NCBI GenBank assembly: GCA_016866355.1
Contig: VGMN01000002.1
Coordinates: 1 to 64,000, forward strand
Reading direction: 5' to 3'
Source of the DNA: Bacteroidota bacterium
Lineage (GTDB): Bacteria > Bacteroidota > Bacteroidia > Chitinophagales > Chitinophagaceae
Length of the DNA: 64,000 nt
Shown here: positions 48,737 to 59,106 of the stretch, piece after piece
Position numbering within the stretch: the stretch's first letter is position 1
How the letters are laid out: each line of letters starts with the position of its first letter
Notes under the pieces: generated by a model
What the model was told of the DNA's origin: nothing
What the model saw: the letters and a program-made list of their open reading frames with translations, nothing else
Databases searched by the model: none
Made by a program: the position numbers and the translations under genes

Positions 48737-51700
48737 TTAATTTATAGCGGTCTTCTTTTTTCTAAATAAATCTCCTAATCTATCAAATTCCTTCTTGTAA
48801 GAAAGGCTTCCGCCGGCCCTTCTGGATCTGACTGCTGCGGAATTGGTGGTTGCCGATAAAAAGTCCGCATTGGTGCGGTAAAAGAAGGACACCCGAATGG
48901 TACCACTAGGATTTACCAACCACTCCATGGTAACATCCGGTAAGAGTAATATGCTTTGTTGAAGCGATGAGGCTTGTGATTGACCCAGCGGTGCATCCAT
49001 ACCCAATCCAGTAGAAATAGTGAACCGATTGTTGAAGAACGAACGTCCAATTGAAAAATTGACATTGCTTCCTAAAGAAAGGGTATTTCCTGCAGCGGCC
49101 AATAAGTTTCGGTTGTAGAGCGATGTATTTAAATTAATTCGATACTTATCACTCTTCAGTAAATTGGTAAACAACTTATTGATTTGATCACTTACAACCG
49201 ATAGGAGAATGCCGGAAATTGTATTCACATTTACGCCGGCGCCTGCTAATGCACCACCCAATTCATTGGGGGCAAAACTGTTAAACACAATCAAGTAGGT
49301 AACCTGTCTATTAAGTTCGTTGCTGTTTTGCTGCAATTGTTTCAATAGTAATCCCAACTCAGGGCTTGTGTTGGCAACACTATTAGGAGGAAAGTCAAGA
49401 TAAAAGCTGATGGTGGGTTTAAAAAGTTTATCACTTAACCGAGCTACCACAAAAACATCGCTTCTTGCATTTCCAATATCTGAAGTAAGGTTGAGCACAC
49501 TGGCTAATGGGCCAAAACTGACGCGCTCTGCACGATACATGGCTTCAAAACGAATCGTGGCATCATACGGGTCACCTGACCACTCAATGTAATTATCGCC
49601 TCCTTTTCTAATTTCAAATGGTTTTTTAAAAAAAGATTGAAAGGTGAAGAGGTAATCTCCTTCCTCAATATCAAATCTTCCTCGAAGTGTGAGTGGTTCT
49701 GTAGTGCCAGAACGAATTTTAAAAGTTCCGGCACCATTTCCTTTGATTTCATCACCTGTTAATTCGTCAAGTATCACTTTTACTTCCACTAAGGGGTTAG
49801 CTGTTAGTTCAACATCATAGAGAATATTATCCCCATTGTTTTTTTTCTTTTCTCCCAACATATCCTCCCCATATTTACGCTCCACCAAAAAGTCAGCGAT
49901 ACCACTTTCGCGGCTGATGCCTGGTGGCAAAGTAAAACGACTACTGTCTTTATCAGAAGCTACTACATTCAAGGTCATTACCATATCGGATTCAGGACCT
50001 CTTAGTTGCAGTAATGCCGTTCCTTTTATGTCCCCGTAGAAAAGTGAATTATCCGCTGCACTGGTACGGAGTAGTTGAACAGGTTTATTTTCAGTAGTCC
50101 CACTTGAACCTGGTTTTCTGGTAGCGATATCTAAGTCATAAAAAAGATTGTAAAAAGATTCATGATCAATGCCGCCAGTGAGATAAATGGGATTGCCCGT
50201 AACCGTATCGCGAAGTACAAGTCCATTTAAGTCGATGCGAGAAGTGGTTAGTTCCAGTTCACGGTCTTCAATTTTGTAATAACACTGCGTATAATTAACG
50301 CGTAATCCCGCTTGTGTAAGCTTGCCTTTACCTAAGACACCTGGTCGATCCAGGTCGCCAACAATTGAAACATCTCCGGTCAGATACCCGGTAATATCAG
50401 AGAAAAGGTCACCGAGGAATCGTTCTAAAATATTTATAGGATAGGAGCGCGCTTGTAAATCAATTTTATTTTTTGTTGCCAGCGAATCGTTAAAATAAAG
50501 TGACAGATCAAAACCAATAAATTCTTTTTCATTTTTTGTTTTGCCAGTTGCCTTTAATTCCTTCAATTGATTATCATAGGTCAATGAAGCCCCCAATTCA
50601 CCAATAGAATCATTGTCAAGTCGCAACATTTTGGTGCTGATATTATCTGCTTTTAAAGTAAGAGCATTAAGTGGATCTTTTATAAAAAAATCACCACTGA
50701 GTAAACCTTCTAGTCTATTATCAGGTAATACAAAAGCAGAGAAGTCATTTAGATTTACATTTTGTATGCTGACCAGTAGATTATCTTTTTCGCTTGAATT
50801 TTTATCTAGTGTTTTAACGATAATCTCTTGTTGGCCCTCTGCGAGTTTAAGATAACCGCTGATGGGACTATTCTTTCGCAGCACCAAGGTTCCTCCTTCG
50901 CTGAGGGTCCATAATTTACTATTGATGGTAAAATCTGAGGGGGTAAAATCTATTTCAACCCCATCTTTATAATTTCTAATTACACTATTCAGGTTGACCC
51001 GTTGCCCCCGTTTGTCAGCAGCAGTCTGAATGGAAACAGCTGAGGCGTTATTTTTTCCATCAATCATTAATGTGACCGGGGGAAGTTGAATATTGTCATT
51101 TAATTGAATGGCGCCTGCTTTTGCTAGTACAAAGAGGGAGTCACCAATACTGTTTAATTGCAGCGTGAAATTATCTGCTCCCATATTTTGAAATCGAAAT
51201 TGTGGAACTGCAACAGTGGCGCTAAATACTGCAGTCTTGTCATTGTATTGGCCTTGTAGTTTGCTATTATTGAATCCTGTGAGGTCGGGCGCAAATAAGG
51301 GTAGAAAAGGATCTATTAATTGTGTGTTTATCTCAAAACGGAATTGATTGTTTTCGCTTTTGTATGTAGGGCTTTGGAAAAAAGAAGGGTAATGGCGGTG
51401 TAGGATGGTTTGCGTCAATGAAGGCAATTCGTTCACCTTAAACGTACCATCAATCCAAGCCTGTAATTCATTGGTGTTGATTTCAATTCTTTTATTACCA
51501 GCACTATTACGTACTAAAATTTGTAACGAGTCAATTGGCAGTAATTCTTCATTGTGTAGAACTGTTAAAGAGCGGAAATTTGTGCTGCCTTCCAGGTCAG
51601 CTATACGGTTACCGCTGAAATGGGCAGTGAAGTACCCCTTAGCCTGAATAGGCAATGTAGAAATGCCAATTGCATTGAAGTTTAGTTTTTCTATTTGTCC

Positions 51701-53563
51701 AGTTAATTGGTAGGAGGGTTCATTTTGTTGCCAATTGATCCGGGCAATCAGTTGTCCCGTTTTTAAGTTTTCATCGTCAATAGCGGCACGCAGTTCAACT
51801 TGTTCTTGATTCAGTTCCGCTAGCAACTCAACATTTTTTAGCGTATATCTATTGTACGTAACAGCCTCTATCATAGCGGATGCTGTAGCAGCTGTATTTT
51901 TTTCTCCCAATCCATTGCCATTGAATTGAATAGTCCCGCTAACAGAAGCTAATGCAGGCATCCCCATTAATTTTCCAAGCTCAAATTGTTTCAAATTCAC
52001 ACTCCCAGCATATTGTAGCAATGATTGTGATGAATAGTCGATACGAAGTTGGGTTTTTAGGGGTCCAAGGCCTGAAGTTGCTACCCCATTCAATTGAGAA
52101 GAAGTACTATTGCCCTGGATGGTTCCATTAAAACGGAGATATTTTAATTGTCTAAGTGCTGTATTTACAGTGGATGTTGCGGGTGCCAACCAGTTACTGA
52201 CTTCATTGCTTAAAATTTGACTACGTTTAATTTGAAGGGAGTAGGTAAAAGATGCTTTACGTATCAAATTTTTTACAGTGGCCGCACCCGCTATATATGA
52301 GTTTGATGCGGTCTGTATTGCTAAATTTTGAATGGTGAAATCATTGAGTGTGCCGCGTAGGTCACCTGCTAATTGCAATGAACCACTCTTTTGCGCTAAT
52401 GTGGGAATAAAATAACCGAGGTCTGCTGCACTAATAAGGGATTGGTTAAGATTAGCTTTGATAAAAACGCGTTCTCCAAAATTTTCCCAGTCGCTTAATT
52501 TTTCAAAGGAAAGCTCTAGTTGATCTTGAAGGATGCTCTGGTTGGTTGCTAAGCTGAATTCTTTGAGCGATAAACTTCGGGGAGATAGAAAAAAATTACC
52601 AGTTAAACTTCGTAATTGTAGGCCACATCTTTCAGTTGCACTAATTTTTAATTTGCTTTGTAGCGTGTCTCCTGCCATTAAAGAGTTACGCAAGGAAGCT
52701 GTAATGCCACTAATGGCAATATGATGCTGATCAAATCCAACTTTAGGTAAATCAGTCGAATCGTCAAATCGAAAACTGCCACCTGCTATTTCAAATGCGT
52801 TTATATAAAGCCTTTTTCCGTCTAGTTCCCAAGCCTGCTTTGTTGGTGGTTGTTTTTTTGCGTCTTGTGGTTTTCTTCCAGTGAACGCGCGTATCTCTAC
52901 AGCTGGATTTAATAAGGCCAATTTGTTGATTTCGAAATTTCCATCTTCAAGTGTAAAAGGATTAGCCTTTAATTCAAGTTTTTTCAATGAGGCTTTTATG
53001 TGTTGCCCTTCCCAGTTATCTGTTTGAAGGAATTCAATTTCCTCTAGTAGTGCGGTTTTTAGGTGTAACTGCAAATTGGATTGCTTGGGTCTCTTGCTTT
53101 TTGAAGTGGGCTTATTGAAAAAGTCTAACAAGAAACGGTGTTTCCAATTGCTGTCTGACCGTTGTAAGTGAACTTTTAGGCCTTTTGCAGCTATGTTTTC
53201 AATTACGGTGCTATCCTCCCATCCGGGGAGTCCATTCAATTCAAGATTTAATTTGCTGACTTGTAATAATGGGTGGCCTTCCTGATCCTCTATATAAAAA
53301 TCCTCTATAGAAAAGTGGTTGAAAAACTGAAAGCGAAGTCGTTTGATCTTCACTTTTGTTTGAAGGGAGGTTGAAAGATAGTCAGCAACATATCCCGTTA
53401 GCTTGTCTTGCACCACAGGCAACTGGAAGGTAATATAAAAAAGGGTCAGCAGAACAAGCACCAATAGTAGGACCCCTCGTAGTATGGTAATAGCTTTCCT
53501 CAAAAAAAATCTTGTGTGTAAAATTAGGAAAAGGGGTTGGGACAAATGGTTAATATTGTACAA
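48737..53563 (-). CDS. tamB: Translocation/assembly module TamB family protein (DUF490)
   Basis: Very long (about 1600 aa) protein, N-terminal TM, C-terminal LRGRFDIEEGDYLFTFQSFFKKPFEIRKGGDNYIEWSGDPYDATIRFEAMY typical of TamB. Track start is a TTG; true start uncertain. Confidence 0.88.
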   Translation of the reverse strand: MYNINHLSQPLFLILHTRFFLRKAITILRGVLLLVLVLLTLFYITFQLPVVQDKLTGYVADYLSTSLQTKVKIKRLRFQFFNHFSIEDFYIEDQEGHPLLQVSKLNLELNGLPGWEDSTVIENIAAKGLKVHLQRSDSNWKHRFLLDFFNKPTSKSKRPKQSNLQLHLKTALLEEIEFLQTDNWEGQHIKASLKKLELKANPFTLEDGNFEINKLALLNPAVEIRAFTGRKPQDAKKQPPTKQAWELDGKRLYINAFEIAGGSFRFDDSTDLPKVGFDQHHIAISGITASLRNSLMAGDTLQSKLKISATERCGLQLRSLTGNFFLSPRSLSLKEFSLATNQSILQDQLELSFEKLSDWENFGERVFIKANLNQSLISAADLGYFIPTLAQKSGSLQLAGDLRGTLNDFTIQNLAIQTASNSYIAGAATVKNLIRKASFTYSLQIKRSQILSNEVSNWLAPATSTVNTALRQLKYLRFNGTIQGNSTSSQLNGVATSGLGPLKTQLRIDYSSQSLLQYAGSVNLKQFELGKLMGMPALASVSGTIQFNGNGLGEKNTAATASAMIEAVTYNRYTLKNVELLAELNQEQVELRAAIDDENLKTGQLIARINWQQNEPSYQLTGQIEKLNFNAIGISTLPIQAKGYFTAHFSGNRIADLEGSTNFRSLTVLHNEELLPIDSLQILVRNSAGNKRIEINTNELQAWIDGTFKVNELPSLTQTILHRHYPSFFQSPTYKSENNQFRFEINTQLIDPFLPLFAPDLTGFNNSKLQGQYNDKTAVFSATVAVPQFRFQNMGADNFTLQLNSIGDSLFVLAKAGAIQLNDNIQLPPVTLMIDGKNNASAVSIQTAADKRGQRVNLNSVIRNYKDGVEIDFTPSDFTINSKLWTLSEGGTLVLRKNSPISGYLKLAEGQQEIIVKTLDKNSSEKDNLLVSIQNVNLNDFSAFVLPDNRLEGLLSGDFFIKDPLNALTLKADNISTKMLRLDNDSIGELGASLTYDNQLKELKATGKTKNEKEFIGFDLSLYFNDSLATKNKIDLQARSYPINILERFLGDLFSDITGYLTGDVSIVGDLDRPGVLGKGKLTQAGLRVNYTQCYYKIEDRELELTTSRIDLNGLVLRDTVTGNPIYLTGGIDHESFYNLFYDLDIATRKPGSSGTTENKPVQLLRTSAADNSLFYGDIKGTALLQLRGPESDMVMTLNVVASDKDSSRFTLPPGISRESGIADFLVERKYGEDMLGEKKKNNGDNILYDVELTANPLVEVKVILDELTGDEIKGNGAGTFKIRSGTTEPLTLRGRFDIEEGDYLFTFQSFFKKPFEIRKGGDNYIEWSGDPYDATIRFEAMYRAERVSFGPLASVLNLTSDIGNARSDVFVVARLSDKLFKPTISFYLDFPPNSVANTSPELGLLLKQLQQNSNELNRQVTYLIVFNSFAPNELGGALAGAGVNVNTISGILLSVVSDQINKLFTNLLKSDKYRINLNTSLYNRNLLAAAGNTLSLGSNVNFSIGRSFFNNRFTISTGLGMDAPLGQSQASSLQQSILLLPDVTMEWLVNPSGTIRVSFFYRTNADFLSATTNSAAVRSRRAGGSLSYKKEFDRLGDLFRKKKTAIN

Positions 53564-54619
53564 AACAAAGCCATGCGGGTACTACTAGTTATTCTTTTTC
53601 TTTTCATTGGTAATTTGACGCAATCTTTTATTGCTGCACAGGATCGTTACGTATTAGTGATTCATGGTGGAGCAGGTACTATCCTACGAAGTCAAAGCAC
53701 GCCTGAACAAGAAAAGCGATATAAGGAATCATTGGAGCAGGCACTATCAGCTGGGCAGGCAATTTTGCAAAAGGGGGGTAAGGCCTTGGATGCTGTGGAA
53801 GCTGCCGTTCGTGTTTTAGAAGACAATCCACTTTTCAATGCAGGTAAAGGGGCGGTGTTTACCAACCAAGGAAGAAATGAATTAGATGCTGCTATTATGG
53901 ATGGACAAACACTGGCAGCGGGAGCCGTGGCAGGAGTAACCACTATTCGCAATCCCATCACTGCCGCACGTGCTGTTATGGAAAAAAGCGAACATGTAAT
54001 GCTAAGTGGAGTTGGCGCTGAACTATTTGCTAAGGAAAGAGGAGTTGAAATAGTAGACCCCTCCTATTTTTATACTCCTCAGCGATGGCGGTCGCTGGAA
54101 CGTGCTCGTCAACTTGATTCATTGGAGCTGTTAAAAAAAATGCAGGAACCTGTTGCCATGGATGATATACTAGCGCGTAGGAAGGAAAAATATGGCACGG
54201 TGGGTGCTGTAGCCTTAGATAAGCATGGAAATCTTGCTGCAGCAACCAGCACTGGCGGTATGACCAATAAAAAATGGGGGCGAATTGGAGATGCTCCTAT
54301 CATTGGAGCGGGCACTTACGCAAACAATTCCTCAGCTGCGATTAGTTGTACAGGATGGGGGGAGTATTTTATACGATTGGTAATGGCCAAATCAATTTGT
54401 GATCAAGTAGAATATGGTGGTAAAACACTTGAGCAGGCAGCCAATCAGTTGGTGATGCAAAAGTTGCCAGCACTTGGTGGTGATGGCGGATTAATAGCAG
54501 TGGACAAGGATGGTAATATTGCTATGCCCTTTTGCACGGAGGGGATGTATAGAGGATATATCCGACAAGACAGCCCAAACGGTCCCATCAGGAAAGAAGT
54601 GGCGCTATTTAAAGAGTGA
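53546..54619 (+). CDS. Isoaspartyl peptidase/L-asparaginase (Ntn hydrolase), secreted
   Basis: VIHGGAGTI, NPLFNAGKGAVFTNQGRNELDAAIMDG, AATSTGGMTNKKWGRIGDAPIIGAGTYAN. Start could be ATG 53546 or ATG 53573 (signal peptide follows the latter). Confidence 0.94.
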   Translation: MVNIVQNKAMRVLLVILFLFIGNLTQSFIAAQDRYVLVIHGGAGTILRSQSTPEQEKRYKESLEQALSAGQAILQKGGKALDAVEAAVRVLEDNPLFNAGKGAVFTNQGRNELDAAIMDGQTLAAGAVAGVTTIRNPITAARAVMEKSEHVMLSGVGAELFAKERGVEIVDPSYFYTPQRWRSLERARQLDSLELLKKMQEPVAMDDILARRKEKYGTVGAVALDKHGNLAAATSTGGMTNKKWGRIGDAPIIGAGTYANNSSAAISCTGWGEYFIRLVMAKSICDQVEYGGKTLEQAANQLVMQKLPALGGDGGLIAVDKDGNIAMPFCTEGMYRGYIRQDSPNGPIRKEVALFKE

Positions 54620-56149
54620 TTAGAATTTTACTCCCAGGGTCAACAATAAACGGGTACCTCTTTGTTGTATACGCGCTAAGTCAAAAGCTTGTTGCGAAAG
54701 CCTGTAGGGAGCATGAATATCTTTTCCCAGGGTCCTGCTGTATGCAAGGTCAATAAAATAGCCTTTATCTCGGTAACCAATCCCTCCAGTATATTGAAAT
54801 CGACTCCCTTCTTCTCCTCGTAGGTTGTTATACGGATTCCCCAGGTAAGCCATACCTGCTCTTGCCATCCAAGTGGTAAATTTTAATTCACCTCCCATTC
54901 TCAGGTTTATAGCAGAACGGTAAGCCGCGTCAATTACGGTATTCAGTTTTTTGTAATAAGCTTTTTCCTCCGCAGCATCCAGAAGAGACGGATCTGCTTT
55001 AAATGCAGCAGCGGGATAATTTACCCATTCTATATCAGCCGTGATAAACCCTTTTTGTTTTGAAATGTCTTCAACTTCCCGAATAACAAATGAAAGCCCA
55101 GCCATCATGCGAAAAGGAGTAAAATGTAAATAACTATACTCGGCATCTTCTCCGTTGGTGAACTCTTTGGAGGATTGCGTGAGCACGCCTTTGTAATTTT
55201 CTGTATCTGTAGTAATTGAGGCGTTATACTTATCTGTCAGGCGCAAAAACGTGGGGGTGTGAATACTTAATCCAATTCTCCATTGGGGAACTGGCCGATA
55301 AATAAATCCCATTTTTAAATTAATACCACTTCCACTAGTTTGAAGGGATTCTTGGTAAGTGGCATAGTTGAAATTGTTAAATGCCTTAGTTGCGTCTGCC
55401 TCTGTAAATGTGGAAGTTCTTTCAAATTGTAGGAATGGAATACCAAGTGTTAAGCCATAAAAAAACTTTTCTTGCCTTGAACCCGCTACCGCAATGGCTA
55501 GCTCAGATAAACCGCCGCGGCTTACCATTTCATTTTCTTGTAACAAACCTGTTCCAATAGGTGCACGCGATTGGTACCTAAAATTACCAGTAGTGCCTCC
55601 AGCAATTGTATCAATCCAGTAGGTATTAAAGGCTAAACTACTTCCAAAGGGATACTTGCTGGCAACCAAATTGGCATCTCCAACACCAGCAATTTCCTCC
55701 AGGTATTTTTGAGAATACGAATTAGTAGTGTTCAAGCCGCGATATAAAAGATTGTTTCCAAACCAGGCTGTACGATTCAATGCAATGGCTACAGCAGCTG
55801 ATCCTTTTTTATTATCAGTAGGTGAGGCAGCTACGAACCCAGTTAAACCAAGTCCTAGCGCACTACGTTTAGAAGCCGTTGTAGTGTTTTTAAAAGTACT
55901 GTTGTTGTTAAGTTGTGTAAAGGAGGGGGTGAATACAAAATCTCCACTTCGGTAAAAGGCTAATCCGGCTGGGTTCGTAAATGCAGCAGTCAGATCACCA
56001 CCCAGTGATACCATAGCGCCTCCAATTGCTTGTTGTCGGGCAGTGCCGGTCGGATCTGTCCATGCCATGCGAAGCATATCGGCAGGTTCCTGCGAATAGG
56101 AATGGTGGTGCATAAGCATCAACACAATAGCAAACCTTAGTTTTTGCAT
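54620..56149 (-). CDS. Outer membrane beta-barrel protein (OmpP1/FadL-like)
   Basis: 509 aa; signal peptide; TARQQAIGGAMVSLGGDLTAAFTNPAGLAFYRSGDFVFTPSF; aromatic C-terminal strand. Confidence 0.78.
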   Translation of the reverse strand: MQKLRFAIVLMLMHHHSYSQEPADMLRMAWTDPTGTARQQAIGGAMVSLGGDLTAAFTNPAGLAFYRSGDFVFTPSFTQLNNNSTFKNTTTASKRSALGLGLTGFVAASPTDNKKGSAAVAIALNRTAWFGNNLLYRGLNTTNSYSQKYLEEIAGVGDANLVASKYPFGSSLAFNTYWIDTIAGGTTGNFRYQSRAPIGTGLLQENEMVSRGGLSELAIAVAGSRQEKFFYGLTLGIPFLQFERTSTFTEADATKAFNNFNYATYQESLQTSGSGINLKMGFIYRPVPQWRIGLSIHTPTFLRLTDKYNASITTDTENYKGVLTQSSKEFTNGEDAEYSYLHFTPFRMMAGLSFVIREVEDISKQKGFITADIEWVNYPAAAFKADPSLLDAAEEKAYYKKLNTVIDAAYRSAINLRMGGELKFTTWMARAGMAYLGNPYNNLRGEEGSRFQYTGGIGYRDKGYFIDLAYSRTLGKDIHAPYRLSQQAFDLARIQQRGTRLLLTLGVKF

Positions 56150-56162
56150 AGCGTAATGACAA

Positions 56163-56861
56163 TTAAAATCTTCTTACTGGCGCGGTACTTCCTTGTGAAG
56201 AAGAGGAGGAGGAACTGGGCGAGGAAGGGGAAGTAGAATTACCAGCGGGAGCGCTTACGCCAAATGCTTCACGTAATGCATTTCCGCGATTAGGCATACT
56301 GGTAGTTCGTCCAGTATGCACAGTGATAAGTGGGCTGACAGCATAGGACCCTGTCTGTGCTCTTACCGTTTTTAAGTTAACGGGTAATTGCTGATAGCTA
56401 TTTAAATCAAAAGTTCTTGGTTTGGTATACAGCTGTTTCACTGTTACAGACTGGCCTAAGCCCCATCCATAGTAGGGGGTATTGAAGTAGTAAGGATTGT
56501 AATAGTGGTTCCATGAAACAAAAGGGTTGAACGCAGGGGTAAAATAAGAGTTGAAACCCAATGTCCACCTTTCGTAGGCATACCAATTGTTTAACTCATC
56601 CCAACGGTTCCGATCTCTTACACGCATTCTTAAATAACGATCTTCATAATCTTCCTCAACGGTTCGATACCGTCTTGTTTCCTGACGCTGTTGCACCAGG
56701 TACTCATCTTCAGGTCTGGCGGGTGAAAAATAAACATCGTCCGGCGTTTGTCCGGTGCGATAAACAGTGGTGCAACTTGCAAGAAGAACCACCGAAACAA
56801 GCAAGAAGTAAGGTAAAGTGGTTTTCATAGTTGAAGTTATTACTTTTGTGACTTTACACAA
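56163..56861 (-). CDS. Putative lipoprotein with Ser/Pro-rich C-terminus
   Basis: 232 aa; lipobox LASC; Tyr/Asn-rich middle; SPSSPSSSSSSSQGS tract near C-terminus. Confidence 0.75.
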   Translation of the reverse strand: MCKVTKVITSTMKTTLPYFLLVSVVLLASCTTVYRTGQTPDDVYFSPARPEDEYLVQQRQETRRYRTVEEDYEDRYLRMRVRDRNRWDELNNWYAYERWTLGFNSYFTPAFNPFVSWNHYYNPYYFNTPYYGWGLGQSVTVKQLYTKPRTFDLNSYQQLPVNLKTVRAQTGSYAVSPLITVHTGRTTSMPNRGNALREAFGVSAPAGNSTSPSSPSSSSSSSQGSTAPVRRF

Positions 56862-56938
56862 ATATCGGCAATTAGATCCAAGACCTGATTAGCCGCTGTT
56901 AAAAAAAAGGTAAAGAACCCTATCATAATTAAAGCTAC

Positions 56939-58417
56939 ATGAGTAAAGCCATAACCCCCCGGGCGCAGGATTATTCTCAATGGTACAATGACCTTGTACT
57001 AAAGGCAGCGTTGGCTGATTATTCTGCTGTGCGAGGTTGTATGGTTATAAAACCCTATGGTTTTGCGCTTTGGGAAAATATGCGTGATGCGTTAGACAAA
57101 ATGTTCAAGGATACGGGACATGTCAATGCCTATTTCCCACTTTTTGTGCCAAAGAGTTTATTTGAGGCGGAGGAAAAAAATGCTGAGGGCTTTGCCAAAG
57201 AGTGCGCCATTGTTACCCATTATCGCTTGAAAGCAGATCCAAATCAAAAAGGAAAATTGATCGTAGACCCGGAGGCTAAATTGGAGGAGGAATTAGTGGT
57301 TAGACCAACTAGTGAAGCCATTATATGGAATACGTACAAAAATTGGATTCAATCTTACCGAGATCTTCCCATATTAGTTAATCAATGGGCTAATGTGGTG
57401 CGTTGGGAAATGCGAACTCGTTTGTTTTTACGCACTGCAGAGTTTTTGTGGCAGGAGGGACATACTGCTCACGCTACTCGGGCTGAAGCCATTATCGAGA
57501 CAGAAAAGATGTTGGAGGTATATGCTGACTTTGTAGAAAATTGGATGGCTGTACCGGTCATTAAAGGAATCAAAACCCCCAATGAAAGATTTGCCGGCGC
57601 TGAGGAAACCTACTGTATTGAAGCGCTCATGCAAGATGGAAAGGCATTGCAGGCTGGTACCTCTCATTTTTTGGGTCAAAACTTTGCAAAAGCTTTTGAT
57701 GTAAAATTCAGTGACCGTGAAAACAAACTGGATTACGTTTGGGCAACTAGTTGGGGTGTCAGCACACGTTTGATCGGCGCATTAGTGATGGCCCACAGTG
57801 ATGATGATGGGTTGATTTTGCCTCCTCGTATTGCTCCTTTACAAGTGGTGATTGTACCCATTTATAAAGGTGAAGAGCAAAAGTCTGCAATAGATGAAAA
57901 GGTGAATACTATTGTAAAAGAATTAAAAAACGTGGGTATTCGCGTTAAATATGATGACTCTGATCAGGCCAGACCCGGATGGAAGTTTGCAGAATACGAA
58001 ATGAAAGGGGTGCCGCTACGTATTGCTATTGGGGCTCGTGATCTTGAGCAAGGAGTAGCAGAATTGGCAAGAAGAGATACCAAGGAAAAAAAGTCCGTTC
58101 CATTGGATGATATCATTGCTATTATACAACAAGAACTAACAGACATCCAGCAACAATTGTATGACCAGGCCCTTGCGTTTAGAAATGCACACATAACGCC
58201 AGTGAACACCTGGGAAGAATTTGTAAATGTGTTGGACGCTAAAACTGGATTTGTTGCAGCGCATTGGGACGGTACGCCTGAAACAGAAGAAGCAATCAAA
58301 GAAAAAACCAAGGCTACTATTCGCTGCATACCACTAAATAACCCTGCCGAAAATGGCGTCTGTATTTTAACGGGAAAGCCCTCTACGCAGCGGGTATTAT
58401 TTGCAAGGGCCTACTGA
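56939..58417 (+). CDS. proS: Prolyl-tRNA synthetase (archaeal/eukaryotic-type)
   Basis: 492 aa; [72 protein letters not shown]-term RVLFARAY. Confidence 0.97.
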   Translation: MSKAITPRAQDYSQWYNDLVLKAALADYSAVRGCMVIKPYGFALWENMRDALDKMFKDTGHVNAYFPLFVPKSLFEAEEKNAEGFAKECAIVTHYRLKADPNQKGKLIVDPEAKLEEELVVRPTSEAIIWNTYKNWIQSYRDLPILVNQWANVVRWEMRTRLFLRTAEFLWQEGHTAHATRAEAIIETEKMLEVYADFVENWMAVPVIKGIKTPNERFAGAEETYCIEALMQDGKALQAGTSHFLGQNFAKAFDVKFSDRENKLDYVWATSWGVSTRLIGALVMAHSDDDGLILPPRIAPLQVVIVPIYKGEEQKSAIDEKVNTIVKELKNVGIRVKYDDSDQARPGWKFAEYEMKGVPLRIAIGARDLEQGVAELARRDTKEKKSVPLDDIIAIIQQELTDIQQQLYDQALAFRNAHITPVNTWEEFVNVLDAKTGFVAAHWDGTPETEEAIKEKTKATIRCIPLNNPAENGVCILTGKPSTQRVLFARAY

Positions 58418-58419
58418 TT

Positions 58420-59103
58420 ATGGTTTATACTTCTACGCAATTTGAAGAAGGAGTTGTATTACTCATTGATAAGCCATTGGGCTGGACTTCTTTTGATGTG
58501 ATTCGGAAACTTCGTCATCTTATTCGCATTCGCAAAATTGGACATGCGGGTACACTGGATCCGCTGGCCACCGGATTACTAATTGTATGTACTGGTAAAT
58601 TCACTAAGCGAATTAATCAGTATATGGCGCAACAAAAAGAGTATACTGGCACTATCACCTTGGGTGCAACAACGCCCACCTATGATTTGGAAAGTGAGCC
58701 CATCAATTTTAAGCCAACTGATCAAATCACATTGGACCAGATAAAATTGCATTTACCGAGCTTTACGGGTCCCATTCAGCAAATCCCTCCAGCTCACTCT
58801 GCTATCAAGGTGGATGGAAAACGTGTATATGAATTAGCCAGAAAAGGAAAAGAGGTGAAGCTGGAGCCCAGGGCAGTTCATATTTACGCTTTTGAAGTGC
58901 TGGAATTGCATGAAGCCCAATTACAATTTCGAGTAGTATGTTCAACAGGTACCTATATAAGAAGTCTTGCAAATGATTTGGGGCAAGCGTTAGGATGTGG
59001 AGCCTATTTAAGTTCATTAAGACGAACGCGCATTGGAGAATTTGAAGTTACTGCAGCGTACACCATAGAAACCTTTATAGCAAATTTTGCTACTACTAAT
59101 TAG
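58420..59103 (+). CDS. truB: tRNA pseudouridine synthase B
   Basis: 227 aa; KIGHAGTLDPLATGLLIVCTGKFTK catalytic motif; STGTYIRSLANDLG. Confidence 0.97.
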   Translation: MVYTSTQFEEGVVLLIDKPLGWTSFDVIRKLRHLIRIRKIGHAGTLDPLATGLLIVCTGKFTKRINQYMAQQKEYTGTITLGATTPTYDLESEPINFKPTDQITLDQIKLHLPSFTGPIQQIPPAHSAIKVDGKRVYELARKGKEVKLEPRAVHIYAFEVLELHEAQLQFRVVCSTGTYIRSLANDLGQALGCGAYLSSLRRTRIGEFEVTAAYTIETFIANFATTN

Positions 59104-59106
59104 TGG

